Shown: piece after piece, positions 30,521-43,899 of the stretch
How positions within the stretch are numbered: the stretch's first letter is position 1
How the letters are laid out: every line of letters starts with the position of its first letter
From: Ariolimax columbianus
Taxonomy: Eukaryota; Mollusca; Gastropoda; Stylommatophora; Arionidae
Assembly: GCA_036924085.1 (NCBI GenBank)
Contig: JAVGWX010000011.1
Span: 29,214,317-29,278,316, forward strand
Reading direction: 5' to 3'
Length of the DNA stretch: 64,000 bases
Translations under genes and position numbers: made by a program
Notes under the pieces: model-generated
Told to the model about the DNA's origin: nothing
The model's input: only the letters and a program-made list of their open reading frames with translations
The model's database searches: none

Positions 30521-31252
30521 GCTTGTTAGTTGTATTCTAGATTGTCTACGTGTCCGGTCCTCAAGTCTACAGCTTTCTTTATTTGGCCTACAGCATGCAC
30601 ACTGCCTTATCTAAATGAAGAAATATAACCATAGCACAATTAGAAGAAAACACAAATCGTATTAGCTACAGGTGATACATAACTAAAACCTGTAATGTAA
30701 AAACAGAAGGTTGTATTGAATAATAACTCTCTCTTCCTCTCTCTGTCTCTCTCTCATTCTCTTTCTATCTCCCTCTCTATCTCTCTCTCCCTCTCTCTCT
30801 CTCACTCTCCCTCTCTTTCAGCGCTAAACCGGCCCATAAGTTTGGATTCAAAGTTCTCAAGTTGTATCGGTCCGTCCGCTTTCTCTGCAGTTGTTGCGTG
30901 TTCCCTATTGCAATGTTTGCAACCTCCCTTATGGTTGTAGTGCATAAAGTCTATGTGGGTCTACCCCGCTTCCTATTTCCGCTAGGTTTCCACGAAATCG
31001 ACTGTGACGTGAGTATGTTATTATTCATCAAAAGCGCATGCCCTCTTCCTCAGAAAAAAACAACCTTGCTGGACTGGAACCGTATTCGCTCAGAAGTCAT
31101 GAAACCTTTTCAGCAATTCCCCAATAGTCGTCTGAGATATTTATTGCCAACTGCATTCAATATATTTTCAAGAGTCTTTGTCATTTTCTGAATTTCAAAA
31201 CCAAAAATGAGCTTAGAGATGACATTATAGTTTGGTATCCTGATCTTGACCC
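30521..31252. other. GPCR 5' flank; CT-rich microsatellite
   Basis: 30728-30822 is a TCTC/CTCT-rich tract. A 109-codon plus-strand frame follows (30862-31191) with no recognised domain. No convincing TATA box for the GPCR. Confidence 0.4.
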
Positions 31253-31273
31253 GTTTACCTAACAATATCATTC

Positions 31274-33972
31274 ATTGGCTCTTTTGGTCTTGTCAGACGA
31301 TATTAATTGTGCTTGGCTCTTTTGGTCTTGTCAGGGCATAGTAATTGTGCTTGGCTCTTTTGGTCTTGTCAGACGATAGTAATTGTGCTTGGCTCTTTTA
31401 GTCTTTTCAGACGTTAGTAATTGTGCTTGGCTCTTTTGGTCTTGTCAGACGATAGTAATTATGCATTGCTCTTTTGGTCTTGTCCGACGATAGTAATTGT
31501 GCTTGGCTCTTTTAGTCTTGTCAGACGATAGTAATTGTGCTTTGCTCTTTTGGTCTTGCCAGACGATAGTAATTGTGCCATGGCTCTTTTAGTCTTGTCA
31601 GACGATAGTAATTGTGCTTGGCTCTTTTGGTCTTGTCAGAGGATAGTAATTGTGCTTGGCTCTTTTGGTCTTGTCAGACGATAGTATTTGTGCTTAGCTC
31701 TTTTGGTCTTGTCAGACGATAATAATTGTGCTTGGCCCTTTTGATCTTGTCAGACGATAGTAATTGTGCTTGGCTCTTTTGGTCTTGTCAGACGATAGTA
31801 ATTGTGCTTGGCTCTTTTGGTCTTGTCAGACGATAGTAATTGTGCTTTGCTCTTTTGGTCTTGTCAGACGATAGTAATTGTGCTTGGCTCTTTTGGTCTT
31901 GTCAGGCGATAGTAATTGTGCTTAACTTTTTTGGTCCTGTCAGACGATAGTAATTGTGCTTGGCTCTTTTGGTCTTGTCAGACGTTAGTAATTGTGCTTG
32001 GCTCATTTGGTCTTGTCAGTGGATAGTAATTGTGCTTATCTCTTTTGGTCTTGTCAGACGATAGTAATTGTGCTTTGCTGCTTTGGTCTTGTCAGACGAT
32101 AGTAATTGTGCTTGGCTCTTTTGGTCTTGTCAGAAAATAGTAATTGTGCTTGGCTCTTTTGGTCTTGTCAGACGATAGTAATTGTGCTAGGCTCTTTTGG
32201 TCTTGTCAGACGATAGTAATTGTGCTTGGCTCTTTTGGTCTTGTCAGACGTTAGTAATTGTGCTTGGCTCATTTGGTCTTGTCAGTGGATAGTAATTGTG
32301 CTTATCTCTTTTGGTCTTGTCAGACGATAGTAATTGTGCTTTGCTGCTTTGGTCTTGTCAGACGATAGTAATTGTGCTTGGCTCTTTTGGTCTTGTCAGA
32401 AAATAGTAATTGTGCTTGGCTCTTTTGGTCTTGTCAGACGATAGTAATTGTGCTAGGCTCTTTTGGTCTTGTCAGACGATAGTAATTGTGCTTGGCTCTT
32501 TTGGTCTTGTCAGACGATAGTAATTGTGCTTTGCACTTTTGGTCTTGTCAGACGATAGTAATTGTGCTTGGCACTTTTGGTCTTGTCAGACGATAGTAAT
32601 TTTGCTTGGCTCTTTTTGTCTTGTCAGATGATAGTAATTGTGCTCAGCTCTTTTGGTCTTGTCAGACGATAGTAATTGTGCTTGGCTCTTTTATTCTTGT
32701 CAGACGATAGTAATTGTGCTTGGCTCTTTTGGTCTTGTCAGACGATAGTAATTGTGCTTGGCTCTTTTTTTCTTGTCAGACGATAGTAATTGTGCTTGGC
32801 TCTTTTGGTCTTGTCAGACCTTAGTAATTGTGCTTTGCTGTTTTGGTCTTGTCAGACGATAGTAATTGTGCTTGGCTCTTTTGGTCTTGTCAGACGATAG
32901 TAACTGTGCTTTGCTCTTTTGGTCTTGTCAGACGATAGTAATTGTGCTTGGCTCTTTTGGTCTTGTCAGACGATAGTAATTGTGCTTGGCACTTTTGGTC
33001 TTGTCAGACGATAGTAATTTTGCTTGGCTCTTTTTGTCTTGTCAGATGATAGTAATTGTGCTCAGCTCTTTTGGTCTTGTCAGACGATAGTAATTGTGCT
33101 TGGCTCTTTTATTCTTGTCAGACGATAGTAATTGTGCTTGGCTCTTTTGGTCTTGTCAGACGATAGTAATTGTGCTTGGCTCTTTTTTTCTTGTCAGACG
33201 ATAGTAATTGTGCTTGGCTCTTTTGGTCTTGTCAGACCTTAGTAATTGTGCTTTGCTGTTTTGGTCTTGTCAGACGATAGTAATTGTGCTTGGCTCTTTT
33301 GGTCTTGTCAGACGATAGTAACTGTGCTTTGCTCTTTTGGTCTTGTCAGACGATAGTAATTGTGCTTGGCTCTTTTGGTCTTGTCAGACGATAGTAATTG
33401 TGCTTGGCTATTTTGGTCTTGTCATACGATAGTAATTGTGCCTGGCTATTTTATTCTTGTCAGACGATAGTAATTGTGCTTGGCTATTTTGGTCTTGTCA
33501 TACGATAGTAATTGTGCTTTGCTCTTTTATTCTTGTCAGACGATAGTAATTGTGCTTGGCTTTTTTGGTCTTGTCAGACGATAGTAATTGTGCTTTGCTC
33601 TTTTGGTCTTGTCAGACGATAGTAATTGTGCTTGGCTCTTTTTGTCTTGTCAGACGATAGTAATTGTGCTTGGCTCTTTTGGTCTTGTCAGACGATAGTA
33701 ATTGTGCTTGGCTCTTTTGGTCTTGTCAGACGATAGTAATTGTGCTTGGCTATTTTGGTCTTGTCATACGAAAGTAATTGTGCTTGGCTCTTTTATTCTT
33801 GTCAGACGATAGTAATTGTGCTTGGCTTTTTTGGTCTTGTCAGACGAAAGTAATTGTGCTTTTTTTTTTTGATCTTGTCAGACGATAGTAATTGTGCTTG
33901 GCTCTTTTGGTCTTGTCAGACGATAGTAATTGTGCTTTGCTCTTTTGGTGTTGTCAGACGATAGTAATTGTG
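31274..33972. repeat. 38-bp satellite array 1, about 71 units
   Basis: The unit is CTTGGCTCTTTTGGTCTTGT plus CAGACGATAGTAATTGTG. Higher-order copies are visible: a 7-unit block repeats with 266-bp spacing (GACGTTAGTA at 31981 and 32247) and an 11-unit block with 418-bp spacing (CAGATGATAG at about 32625 and 33043). No spacers and no coding potential. Confidence 0.97.
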
Positions 33973-33974
33973 CT

Positions 33975-35265
33975 TTTAGAATAAATTATGTAACTACCGT
34001 CCATGACGGAAACGAATGTGACTCGTAAGACCAATCCGAGCAGAGAAGCGTCTTCCAAAGTGTGTGCAAGTAAAATCAGGACCGTTTGCGGCATCCAATA
34101 GTGTGGCGTGTCTTCTCCAACTCTGAGTCTATAGCCTTTAATTAATGAGCATGTTCTTTGTCTGTATTCCAAGCATAATACTGCCACTCTATGTAACACG
34201 ATCCATGGCGTCCTGTCCCCATGATTCCAAATCGATGCCTGCATCATTCATATCCCACTTGCATACATCCTTGTACCGATCTTTTCCCCAACTGTAATTC
34301 CCCATAGAGAAGTTTTTCTGGTATTCTGCCATCATCCATCCTTATAGTGGGCCTCAGCCATTGGAGACTTCGACTAATCATGGAAAAGATTGTGACAGTG
34401 CCTGTTCTCTCCAACATTTCTGCGTTCGTGTTCTTGTCGTGCCACCCAACCTCTAGGATTATGCGCAGGCACCTCTTGGCATAGCTCTTTAGCCGCCTCT
34501 CCTAGAACAGTAGGAAGACCAAGTATCACCACCATAAAAAAGCGTGCTGAGGACACATACCTGGTAAACAAGTGTTTTTGTTTTAACTGTGAGCTTCTTG
34601 TTCTCCCTGACCCATTTTTTAATCTGCTCATTGTTTTTGCTGCCTTGTCTACCGTGATATTGTTGTGTTAGTCCAGGGATAGTTTATTATTGAGCGGCGA
34701 TCTCAAGTGTGTAAAATGATATACTACATCAATGGAGATTACTTTGTGTTTTGATTGCACCCTGAACCCTAACTTGTGTTTTCGTTTTGCTAATTCTTCA
34801 CCCAAACTCACAGGAATGCTAAAATAGAAAATACAGATATAAATCTTTGCAGTTTCTCCTCTGAGAGAGCCGTAATTTCGGCATCATCTTCAATGAGCAG
34901 TTCTCTCATCAGCACTATGTGTATTTTCGTCTTGGCATTCAGCGTTTGGGAATTGAATAGGCCACCATCTGTGAGAGAATGAGTGAAGATACCACCAAGC
35001 AAAATGTCATCGTGTGATCTATGAAGGCAATATACAATGGCTGCTTTTGTTCTCTGCATTTCTCTTGCAACTGTTGTGACGAGAATATCATATCTGTGGT
35101 AGACCTGCGGAAAACCGCACTGCGACTCTGGGTAAACCTGGTCTCCTAGGACCTGGAGTCTGCGCAGAACAATTCCGGCAAGTATCTTCCCAACGGCAAG
35201 TATCTTCTGTAGTTGTTGCAGCCACTCCGGCCCTCCTTGTTCTTGTACAAGGTTACAATGCTCAA
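33975..35265 (-). pseudogene. RTE-like LINE RT to C-terminus, copy in unit 1
   Basis: Minus strand, in order: VTLYKNK-like lead (35255), KILAGIVLRRLQ, DQVYPESQCGFPQ (AGFR region), LYxAFI-like residues, then DGGLFNSQTLNAKTKIHIVL and MRELLIEDDAEITALSEEKLQ (YADD region reads IEDD). Then TVKTKxLVYQVCVLSTLFYGG (about 34580), and a terminus with DRYKDVCKWDMN, WGQDAMDRVT and RFSARIGLTSHIR (about 34000). The RT core between motifs A and C is deleted. Frameshifted throughout. Confidence 0.85.
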
Positions 35266-38200
35266 GTTTACCTAACAATATCATTCATTGGCTCTTTTGG
35301 TCTTGTCAGACGATATTAATTGTGCTTTGCTCTTTTGGTCTTGTCAGGGGATAGTAATTGTGCTTGGCTCTTTTGGTCTTGTCAGACGATAGTAATTGTG
35401 CTTGGCTCTTTTGGTCTTGTCAGACGATAGTAATTGTGCTTTGCTCTTTTGGTCTTGCCAGACGATAGTAATTGTGCCATGGCTCTTTTAGTCTTGTCAG
35501 ACGACAGTAATTGTGCTTGGCTCTTTTAGTCTTGTCAGACGATAGTAATTGTGCTTTGCTCTTTTGGTCTTGCCAGACGATAGTAATTGTGCCATTGCTC
35601 TTTTGGTCTTGTCAGATGATAGTAATTGTGCTTGGCTCTTTTGGTCTTGTCAGAGGATAGTAATTGTGCTTGGCTCTTTTGGTCTTGTCAGACGATAGTA
35701 ATTGTGCTTAGCTCTTTTGGTCTTGTCAGACGATAATAATTGTGCTTGGCACTTTTGATCTTGTCAGACGATAGTAATTGTGCTTGGCTCTTTTGGTCTT
35801 GTCAGAGGATAGTAATTGTGCTTATCTCTTTTGGTCTTGTCAGACGATAGCAATTGTGCTTTGCTCCTTTGGTCTTGTCAGACGATAGTAATTGTGCTTT
35901 GCTCTTTTGGTCTTGTCAGAAAATAGTAATTGTGCTTGGCTCTTTTGGTCTTGTCAGACGATAGTAATTGTGGTAGGCTCTTTTGGTCTTGTCAGACGAT
36001 AGTAATTGTGCTTGGCTCTTTTGGTCTTGTCAGACGATAGTAATTGTGCTTGGCTCTTTTGGTCTTGTCAGACGATAGTAATTGTGCTTTGCACTTTTGG
36101 TCTTGTCAGACGATAGTAATTGTGCTTGGCACTTTTGGTCTTGTCAGACGATAGTAATTTTGCTTGGCTCTTTTTGTCTCTTCAGATGATAGTAATTGTG
36201 CTTGGCTCTTTTATTCTTGTCAGACGATAGTAATTGTGCTTGGCTCTTTTGGTCTTGTCAGACGATAGTAATTGTGCTTGGCTCTTTTATTCTTGTCAGA
36301 CGATAGTAATTGTGCTTGGCTCTTTTGGTCTTGTCAGACGTTAGTAATTGTGCTTTGCTCTTTTGGTCTTGTCAGACGATAGTAATTGTGCTTGGCTCTT
36401 TTGGTCTTGTCAGACGATAGTAATTGTGCTTTGCTCTTTTGGTCTTGTCAGACGATAGTAATTGTGCTTGGCTCTTTTGGTCTTGTCAGACGATAATAAT
36501 TGTGCTTGTCTCTTTTATTCTTGTCAGACGAAAGTAATTGTGCTTGGCTCTTTTGGTCTTGTCAGACGTTAGTAATTGTGCTCTGCTCTTTTGGTCTTGT
36601 CAGACGATAGTAATTGTGCTTTGCTCTTTTGGTCTTGTCAGACGATAGTAATTGTGCTTTGCTCTTTTGGTCTTGTCAGACGATAGTAATTGTGCTTGGC
36701 TCTTTTGGTCTTGTCAGACGATAGTAATTGTGCTTGGCTATTTTGGTCTTGTCATACGATAGTAATTGTGCCTGGCTCTTTTATTCTTGTCAGACGATAG
36801 TAATTGTGCTTCGCTATTTTGGTCTTGTCATACGATAGTAATTGTGCTTTGCTCTTTTATTCTTGTCAGACGATAGTAATTGTGCTTGGCTTTTTTGGTC
36901 TTGTCAGACTATAGTAATTGTGCTTTGCTCTTTTGGTCTTGTCAGACGATAGTAATTGTGCTTTGCTCTTTTTGTCTTGTCAGACGATAGTAATTGTGCT
37001 TGGCTCTTTTGGTCTTGTCAGACGATAGTAATTGTGCTTGGCTCTTTTGGTCTTGTCAGACGATAGTAATTGTGCTTGGCTATTTTGGTCTTGTCATACG
37101 AAAGTAATTGTGCTTGGCTCTTTTATTCTTGTCAGACGATAGTAATTGTGCTTGGCTTTTTTGGTCTTGTCAGACGAAAGTAATTGTGCTTGGCTCTTTT
37201 GGTCTTGTCAGACGATAGTAATTGTGCTTTTAGAATAAATTATGTAACTACCGTCCATGACGGAAACGAATGTGACTCGTAAGACCAATCCGAGCAGAAA
37301 AGCGTCTTCCAAAGTGTGTGCAAGTAAAATCAGGACCGTTCGCGGCATCCAATAGTGTGGCGTGTCTTCTCCAACTCTGAGTCTATAGCCTTTAATTAAT
37401 GAGCATGTTCTTTGTCTGTATTCCAAGCATAATACTGCCACTCTATGTAACACGATCCATGGCGTCCTGTCCCCATGATTCCAAATCGATGCCTGCATCA
37501 TTCATATCCCACTTGCATACATCCTTGTACCGATCTTTTCCCCAACTGTAATTCCCCATAGATAAGTTTTTCTGGTATTCTGCCATCATCCATCCTTATA
37601 GTGGGCCTCAGCCATTGGAGACTTCGACTAATCATGGAAAAGATTGTGACAGTGCCTGTTCTCTCCAACATTTCTGCGTTCGTGTTCTTGTCGTGCCACC
37701 CAACCTCTAGGATTATGCGCAGGCACCTCTTGGCATAGCTCTTTAGCCGCCTCTCCTAGTGCACGTAGGAAGACCAAGTATCACCACCATAAAAAAGCGT
37801 GCTGAGGACACATACCTGGTAAACAAATGTTTTTGTTTTAACTGTGAGCTTCTTGTTCTCCCTGACCCATTTTTTAATCTGCTCATTGTTTTTGCTGCCT
37901 TGTCTACCGTGATATTGTTCTGTTAGTCCAGGGATAGTTTATTATTGACCGGCGATCTCAAGTGTGTAAAATGATATACTACATCAATGGAGATTACTTT
38001 GTGTTTTGATTGCACCCTGAACCCTAACTTGTGTTTTCGTTTTGCTGATTGTTCACCCAAACTCACAGGAATGCTAAAATAGAAAATACAGATATAAATC
38101 TTTGCAGTTTCTCCTCTGAGAGAGCCGTAATTTCGGCATCATCTTCAATGAGCAGTTCTCTCATCAGCACTATGTGTATTTTCGTCTTGGCATTCAGCGT

Positions 38201-38521
38201 TTGGGAATTGAATAGGCCACCATCTGTGAGAGAATGAGTGAAGATACCACCAAGTAAAATGTCATCGTGGGATCTATGAAGGCAATATACAATGGCTGCT
38301 TTTGTTCTCTGCATTTCTCTTGCAACTGTCGTAACGAGAATATCATATCTGTGGTAGACCTGCGGAAAACCGCACTGCGACTCTGGGTAAACCTGGTCTC
38401 CTAGGACCTGGAGTCTGCGCAGAACAATTCCGGCAAGTATCTTCTCAACGGCAAGTATCTTCTGTAGTTGTTGCAGCCACTCCGGCCCTCCTTGTTCTTG
38501 TACAAGGTTACAATGCTCAAG
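35266..38521. repeat. Segmental tandem duplication, unit 2 (3256 bp)
   Basis: Same organisation as unit 1. On its right side the LINE continues uninterrupted beyond 38521 (to about 38650), so this copy keeps the original right border, and unit 1/unit 2 is the novel junction. Confidence 0.93.
35287..37226. repeat. 38-bp satellite array 2, about 51 units
   Basis: Same unit as at 31274-33972; variant order (for example CCATGGCTC, TTATCTC, TTATTCTTG) is partly shared with array 1. Confidence 0.97.
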
Positions 38522-38650
38522 TCTTTGAAATCCTGCAGGACCTGTCCTTCATGCCAACTAATGTTAATAACTGGTGTATATGTAGGACAAGTATGTCCTT
38601 TTCACTCCTGATGACATCTATTAGTATTCCATCCTTTCCAAACCTTCCTG
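37229..38650 (-). pseudogene. RTE-like LINE, copy in unit 2 and its 5' continuation
   Basis: Same content as 33975-35265. In addition 38650-38522 encodes the upstream RT segment FGKDGILIDVI and LxxLHQLL, followed by the VTLYKNK block. It is cut at about 38650 by the 5' end of a LINE family A copy on the other strand. Confidence 0.85.
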
Positions 38651-39609
38651 GAAGCAGCATATATTTTCGGTGTTGGCAGAAAATATACCAGGTATTGGAA
38701 ACAAGGACAGCCAGACTGAAAAATAAAGAAGAGACAGAACCCTGAGATACATAACGAAAAACTACCTAAGCTTGGACTGGACCCATGCATACACCGACGG
38801 TTCTGTAACAAACACAACACAGAATGGAGGGGCTGGGGTATTCCTGAGCCTACCAATTGGTAGAAAAATAACACTGTCAGTGGCAACTGGAAAATACTCA
38901 AGCAATTTCAGAGCGGAGGCAGAGGCACTGAGGGCTGCAGCAGAAGCAATGCTGACAGGCAAAAGAAATGAAAGCCAGATAGTCCGGTTCACAGATGCCT
39001 TGGCCGTAGTGACAGCACTAAAAAGCCAGAAAATACTGAACTTAATGATTTAAGAGCAGTACTCTGTCAACTATGCCAGCAGACCGCACCAAAAAGAGTA
39101 GTGGTACAGTGGGTTCCATCCCATTGTAACATCCAAGGCAACGAGGAGGCAGAAAGACTGGCAAAATAAGGTGCAAGACTACCACAACCAGATTCTAATG
39201 TGACCTACGAAGACTCAAACAGGCTCTTTAGAGCCAGATACATGGCCAAATGGGAAACAGAACATGCTGGCTACACAAAAAATGATGCCTATTACCAATT
39301 GAACAGAAGAGAGCAGGTTGTGGTCTTCAGACTCCGCACAGGCCCCAATAGACTGAGGTACCACCTGTTCAATAAGCTGAAGATAGGTGGCACTGACGAA
39401 TGCAGTTGGGGTACCGGAAAAATGACCGCTGAACATCTGCTGCAAAACTGCCCGAAATACGAGGACCAGAGAAAGCACGTGTGGCCATCACCAGTGGCAA
39501 CACGAGACAAGCTCTATGGTAGTGTCGACAGCCTCAGGTTGACCCCTGATTTTTTCGAAAAAATACAGTTTGAAGTTTGACAGCGTACGAAGAAGAAGAA
39601 GAAGAAAAA
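38646..39609 (+). mobile_element. LINE family A 3' fragment (RNase H to tail)
   Basis: Begins with sequence equivalent to 22328 (ATATATTTTCGG) and ends in (GAA)n at about 39587-39609. RNase H is recognisable: YTDGSVTNTTQNGGAGVFL, FRAEAEALRAA, FTDALAVV, then a frame loss at 39030, WVPSHCNIQGNEEAERLAK (Asp changed to Glu) and a stop. The C-terminal frame 39200-39580 is intact. From 39280 on it is identical to window bases 1 onward. Confidence 0.88.
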
Positions 39610-39725
39610 GAAACAAAGTGACGTTCCTCAGACTGTATAACGATTGGTAGTTTATCACATAACATCACATAACATTTCATATAATGACAGGTTGTCAATT
39701 CTAGTTAGAGCAATTATGTTTGTTT

Positions 39726-40731
39726 CTAAGAATCGACGTCACCGCACACCGGACATACCCAAAGGTGCTCAGTTTCTTTCAGCAAATTGCGCAGGTTATG
39801 GATGCTGATGATCCCTATAGCTCCCTGGCTGCACACTCATTTTGCTCCGTCCTCTCAGGCGTCCTACTCCGCTCGAACCTCGTTTAATGTATGTGGACTG
39901 CTGCTTCATATATTGGAGTGTGCTCATCTTACATGAGGTCATTGATTCATTTCAAAATGTCCTAGACCACGAACTTGTCCATAATGGGAGCTTGTGAAGC
40001 CTATCAGGACCAGGACAGTAGATCCATGTGAACCCCTGCATGTTTAAGGCCTCAACAGCTGCTTTCCACACGTACTTAAGTCATCACTTCTGAATTTCCC
40101 GAAGTACGGCTTGCGCGTCTCTCACGATGACTGTCCTTGTTAAAGAAGTTTCAGATATCCCTCGTAGCGTTGAAGTTACTGCTTCGATCTCCATTCTGAA
40201 ACTGGAGTTGTAAATATATATGTCCTACAACGTTCAGCAACGACATGTCAGGGGACTCTAGCCGAGAAGCCCCAGCCTGATGTCCCGATGCGCAGTAATG
40301 ATCCGTTGATGTGTATGACGGCATCGATAAGCTACGTGTTTTCCTTTATCAACTGATATATCTCTTTGCTCTGCTCATCCGTTGATTCAATCTCTGCATT
40401 CCTTGGCAACGGTTAAGATGACCATCTGGTACTCTTTCCTTCTATCACCAGTGTGGACCCATTCTTCCCGCTTGGCTATCGTATCAGCTGGAGTGACGTG
40501 TCCGAATGTTGTTTCTGCCTGTGCCATTCATGACGCCCCTCTCTTGATTCGTGATCCCTTGATGTCTGATATACTACAGCACAGAGGGTTCCGTGTGTAT
40601 GTGATGACACGCATATAGGCTTTGACTTGTGTCAGTTTATGTCTGTTTGTCACCGATAACAATCCCAACATGTATCGCATCATCACAATCGGGGTATCGG
40701 GTACAGCAATTGCATATCTAATTAATGGCAT
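39726..40731 (-). mobile_element. LINE family B fragment (duplicate copy)
   Basis: Duplicate of 447-1452: decayed post-RT, RNase H (INGS for TDGS) and HLWVCPVCGDVDS terminus. Confidence 0.75.
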
Positions 40732-40823
40732 TTCACAACTGAATTAATTCGTTATTTAGTGACCGGGAGGTCTCGAGGTAAGGTGTTCTGCTGGTTCGGT
40801 GTTGGAGGTCGTGGAATTCACAT

Positions 40824-41094
40824 CATGGTCTAGACCTGATTTTTAAAACAAATTAGATCATTCTATGAAAAATGTGACCTGATTTCTGAGCAGTGAGATA
40901 AGACACCCGTGTGCAGCGCTGCGCAGGGAAAAAAATCCTTGTCAGTTGCAAAACAAAAAAAAAGTGCCCTCAAGGGTCGCTAGTTGTGGAAATTTCAAGT
41001 AAAAAATCTACTCAAATTATTTTAGGGATTATCACCCCCACGGAAAATGCCGCAACGGGTTATTTTGGTTATTATGTTAGTGGAGCGGCATAGA
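40824..41094. repeat. Dispersed repeat R1 (duplicate copy)
   Basis: Duplicate of 1545-1815. Confidence 0.5.
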
Positions 41095-41510
41095 TGGTGA
41101 TAAGTTTTCATTATTTGAGATATAATAAACCTGGCATCGGATATGTAGTATGGAACTCAGACAGGTAGCGAGCACGTGATTCTGAATACATGCATACATC
41201 CAGATACGCATACATAAATGCATACATACAAACATACATATATGTATACACATTTAAAAACTCAAGTGTATGTAATGAAGAGAGTGACACTATTCTCATC
41301 ACATTGTACCACCCCTGCAGTAAAGAAAATACAATGTTATCAAACAAAGGGGGGAAGATACCTGGACCTGTTTGAAGTAACAATAATGAAGTTATGTAAA
41401 TGTGCACCAAGACTTTACATAGAAACTAGAGGGAATCAGAGTATTTACCGAACCAACATAATTATGCATGTTTTCATTTAAACAATGGTAGAAGGGCAAC
41501 AACTGCTTGC

Positions 41511-42383
41511 AGAGACCAATAGACGTTTTGATACTGTCTAGTCTACACACTAATAGGCCAATCTACTGACCAGAGACCAATACACGTTTTGATACTGTCT
41601 AGTCTACACACTAATAGGCCAATCTACTGACCAGAGACCAATACACGGTTTGATAGTGTTTAGTTTACACACTAATAGGCCAATCTACTGACCATAGAAC
41701 AATACACGTTTTGATACAGTCTAGTCTAAACACTAATAGGCCAAATCTACTGACCAGAGACCAATACACGTTTTGATACTGTCTAGTCTACACACTAATA
41801 GGCCAATCTACTGACCAGAGACCAAAACATGTTTTGATACTGTCTAGTCTACACACTAATAGTACGACCTACTGGCCAGAGACCAAAACAGGTTTTGATA
41901 CTGTCTAGTCAACACACTAATAGTACGACCTACTGGGCAGAGACCAATCCACGTTTTGTTACTATCTACACACTAATAGTACGACCTACTGGCCAGAGAC
42001 CAATCCACGTTTTGTTACTATCTACACACTAATAGTACGACCTACTGGCCAGAGACCAATCCACGTTTTGTTACTATCTACACACTAATAGTACGACCTA
42101 CTGGCCAGAGACCAATCCACGTTTTGTTACTATCTACACACTAATAGTACGACCTACTGGCCAGAGACCAATCCACGTTTTGTTACTATCTACACACTAA
42201 TAGTACGACCTACTGGCCAGAGACCAATCCACGTTTTGTTACTATCTACACACTAATAGTACGCAGAGACCAAAACAGGTGTTGATACTGCCTAGTCTAC
42301 ATACTAATAATACGACCTACTGGCCAGAGACCAAAACAGGTTTTGATACTTTCTAAACACTAGTAGCACGATTTACTGACGAG
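41511..42383. repeat. 61/56-bp minisatellite (duplicate copy)
   Basis: Duplicate of 2232-3104 with the same unit order and number. Confidence 0.92.
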
Positions 42384-43646
42384 TGTTGACTACATTACTG
42401 ACAAATTCGCCTCTGCTACAAGATCTACTGACATACTACTACTCGTAGGCTTGTCACATCTACCTTAAGATATATCTATGCTGAGGTCTGAAAACTAGCA
42501 AAGGAGATGAAGAGAAATGGTAATTTATTCAGATAAACTCCGAAGTGGACTTCAAGTTCTCCGAATTAAAAATATATCTGACCGCTAACGGGAGAACACT
42601 TTTCTTAAACTCTTAGAGTCAGTAGACGACACTTCACTTACGACCATTATAATCTAAAACACTTGAACTTTCCATTGATCAGTTCTTCCTACGATACTTG
42701 TAGGAATTCAATAATGTACTTGTGCACTTCTCTTATGTTCCAGAGTTTTCCTTCTTTCTAGTAACATTTATGGACACTTGTCCAGCTTGTGAACACGTCT
42801 TTGCTTGTTAAAATTGATAACTCAATCATTCGTCAATTGCTATTGAAATGTATTAAAAGTTCGTATTTTTTAAAATTTGCTGCGAGTTTTTATTGTCAGT
42901 CTTGTCCGTAAAAATTGAAAGTATATTACTTTACCAAGTATCATTTGAACATTTTTATAATTAATCTCAGATTGTCTGTCTCCATGGATAGGATAATTGA
43001 TACTTAATCTTTGTCTTGATTCCTTCCGTCATATTCATCACAAGTTCGTATTTTGTGGATGACTGGAAGGCTAGAACAAAGGTCAGACATTTCTGTGAAG
43101 GGGACTCGACCGGATTGATTTAACCCTCAGGAAATAATAATGTAAGGCAAAGGATGCAAAATATAAGTATCATTGTGGAGAATAATATAAACATAAGTAG
43201 GTTTATGTAGGGATAACGACTAGAGTTATCGCTTTTTGATGAAAAAGATAAAAAATCTTGATCAAAGCCATAAATGAACAGAATAAGGACAACTTCAATG
43301 GAGTATCATTCAGCTCTACCGGTTCGGTCAACAGTTGCCACAGAAATGGAAATTGATCAGTTTGTGAATGAATGGGAATAAAAGGCGGGGTTGATTTTTT
43401 CAGAGCTGATATCGGGAACATGTGACAATGTCAAATGTGGGGCTGCCCAGTAAACTCAACACAGCGCGGGCCAACGAGTCGATACCTGCCTCGCGAGCAT
43501 CACTGAAATACGACATGACGCATCTATCGAGAAATACTTGTACGTGAGGTTGTGTATTGATCAGTATGTTTAACATGATTCTGACTAAGATAATGTCATC
43601 ACTTTGTTTTGAATGACCGGACGTTCGTTTTCTATCATGCGTATAT

Positions 43647-43899
43647 GCATGCATGCATGCATGTATGTATGTATGTATGTATGTATGTATGTATGTATGT
43701 ATGTATGTATGTATGTATGTATGTATGTATGTATGCGTGTGTGTGTGGCTGTATGTATGTATGTTGTATGTATGTATGTATGTATGTTTATATGTATGTA
43801 TGTATGTATGTATGTGGGTGTATGTGTGTATGTATGTATGTATTTATGCATGCATATATGTATGTATGAATGTATGTATGTTTGTATGTATATGCATGT
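43647..43899. repeat. TATG microsatellite (duplicate copy, two units longer)
   Basis: Duplicate of 4368-4612, expanded by 8 bp. Confidence 0.95.

Larger units (their letters stand above)
31253..35265. repeat. Segmental tandem duplication, unit 1 (4013 bp)
   Basis: Starts GTTTACCTAACAATATCATT. It consists of the 38-bp array plus 1.29 kb of RTE-like LINE 3' end, and ends CAATGCTCAA where unit 2 begins with the same GTTTACC. Unit 2 is 757 bp shorter, almost exactly the 20-unit difference between the two arrays (71 versus 51). The non-array parts differ at about 1 percent, so this is a real, older duplication. Confidence 0.93.

Noticed and set aside
30862..31191. 109-codon hydrophobic plus-strand frame
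   Set aside because: No domain, no codon or splice evidence; resembles antisense or transposon-derived reading frames.
31274..37226. 38-bp and 34-bp repeats considered as CRISPR arrays
   Set aside because: Units are directly tandem with no unique spacers, no cas genes, and the genome is eukaryotic.
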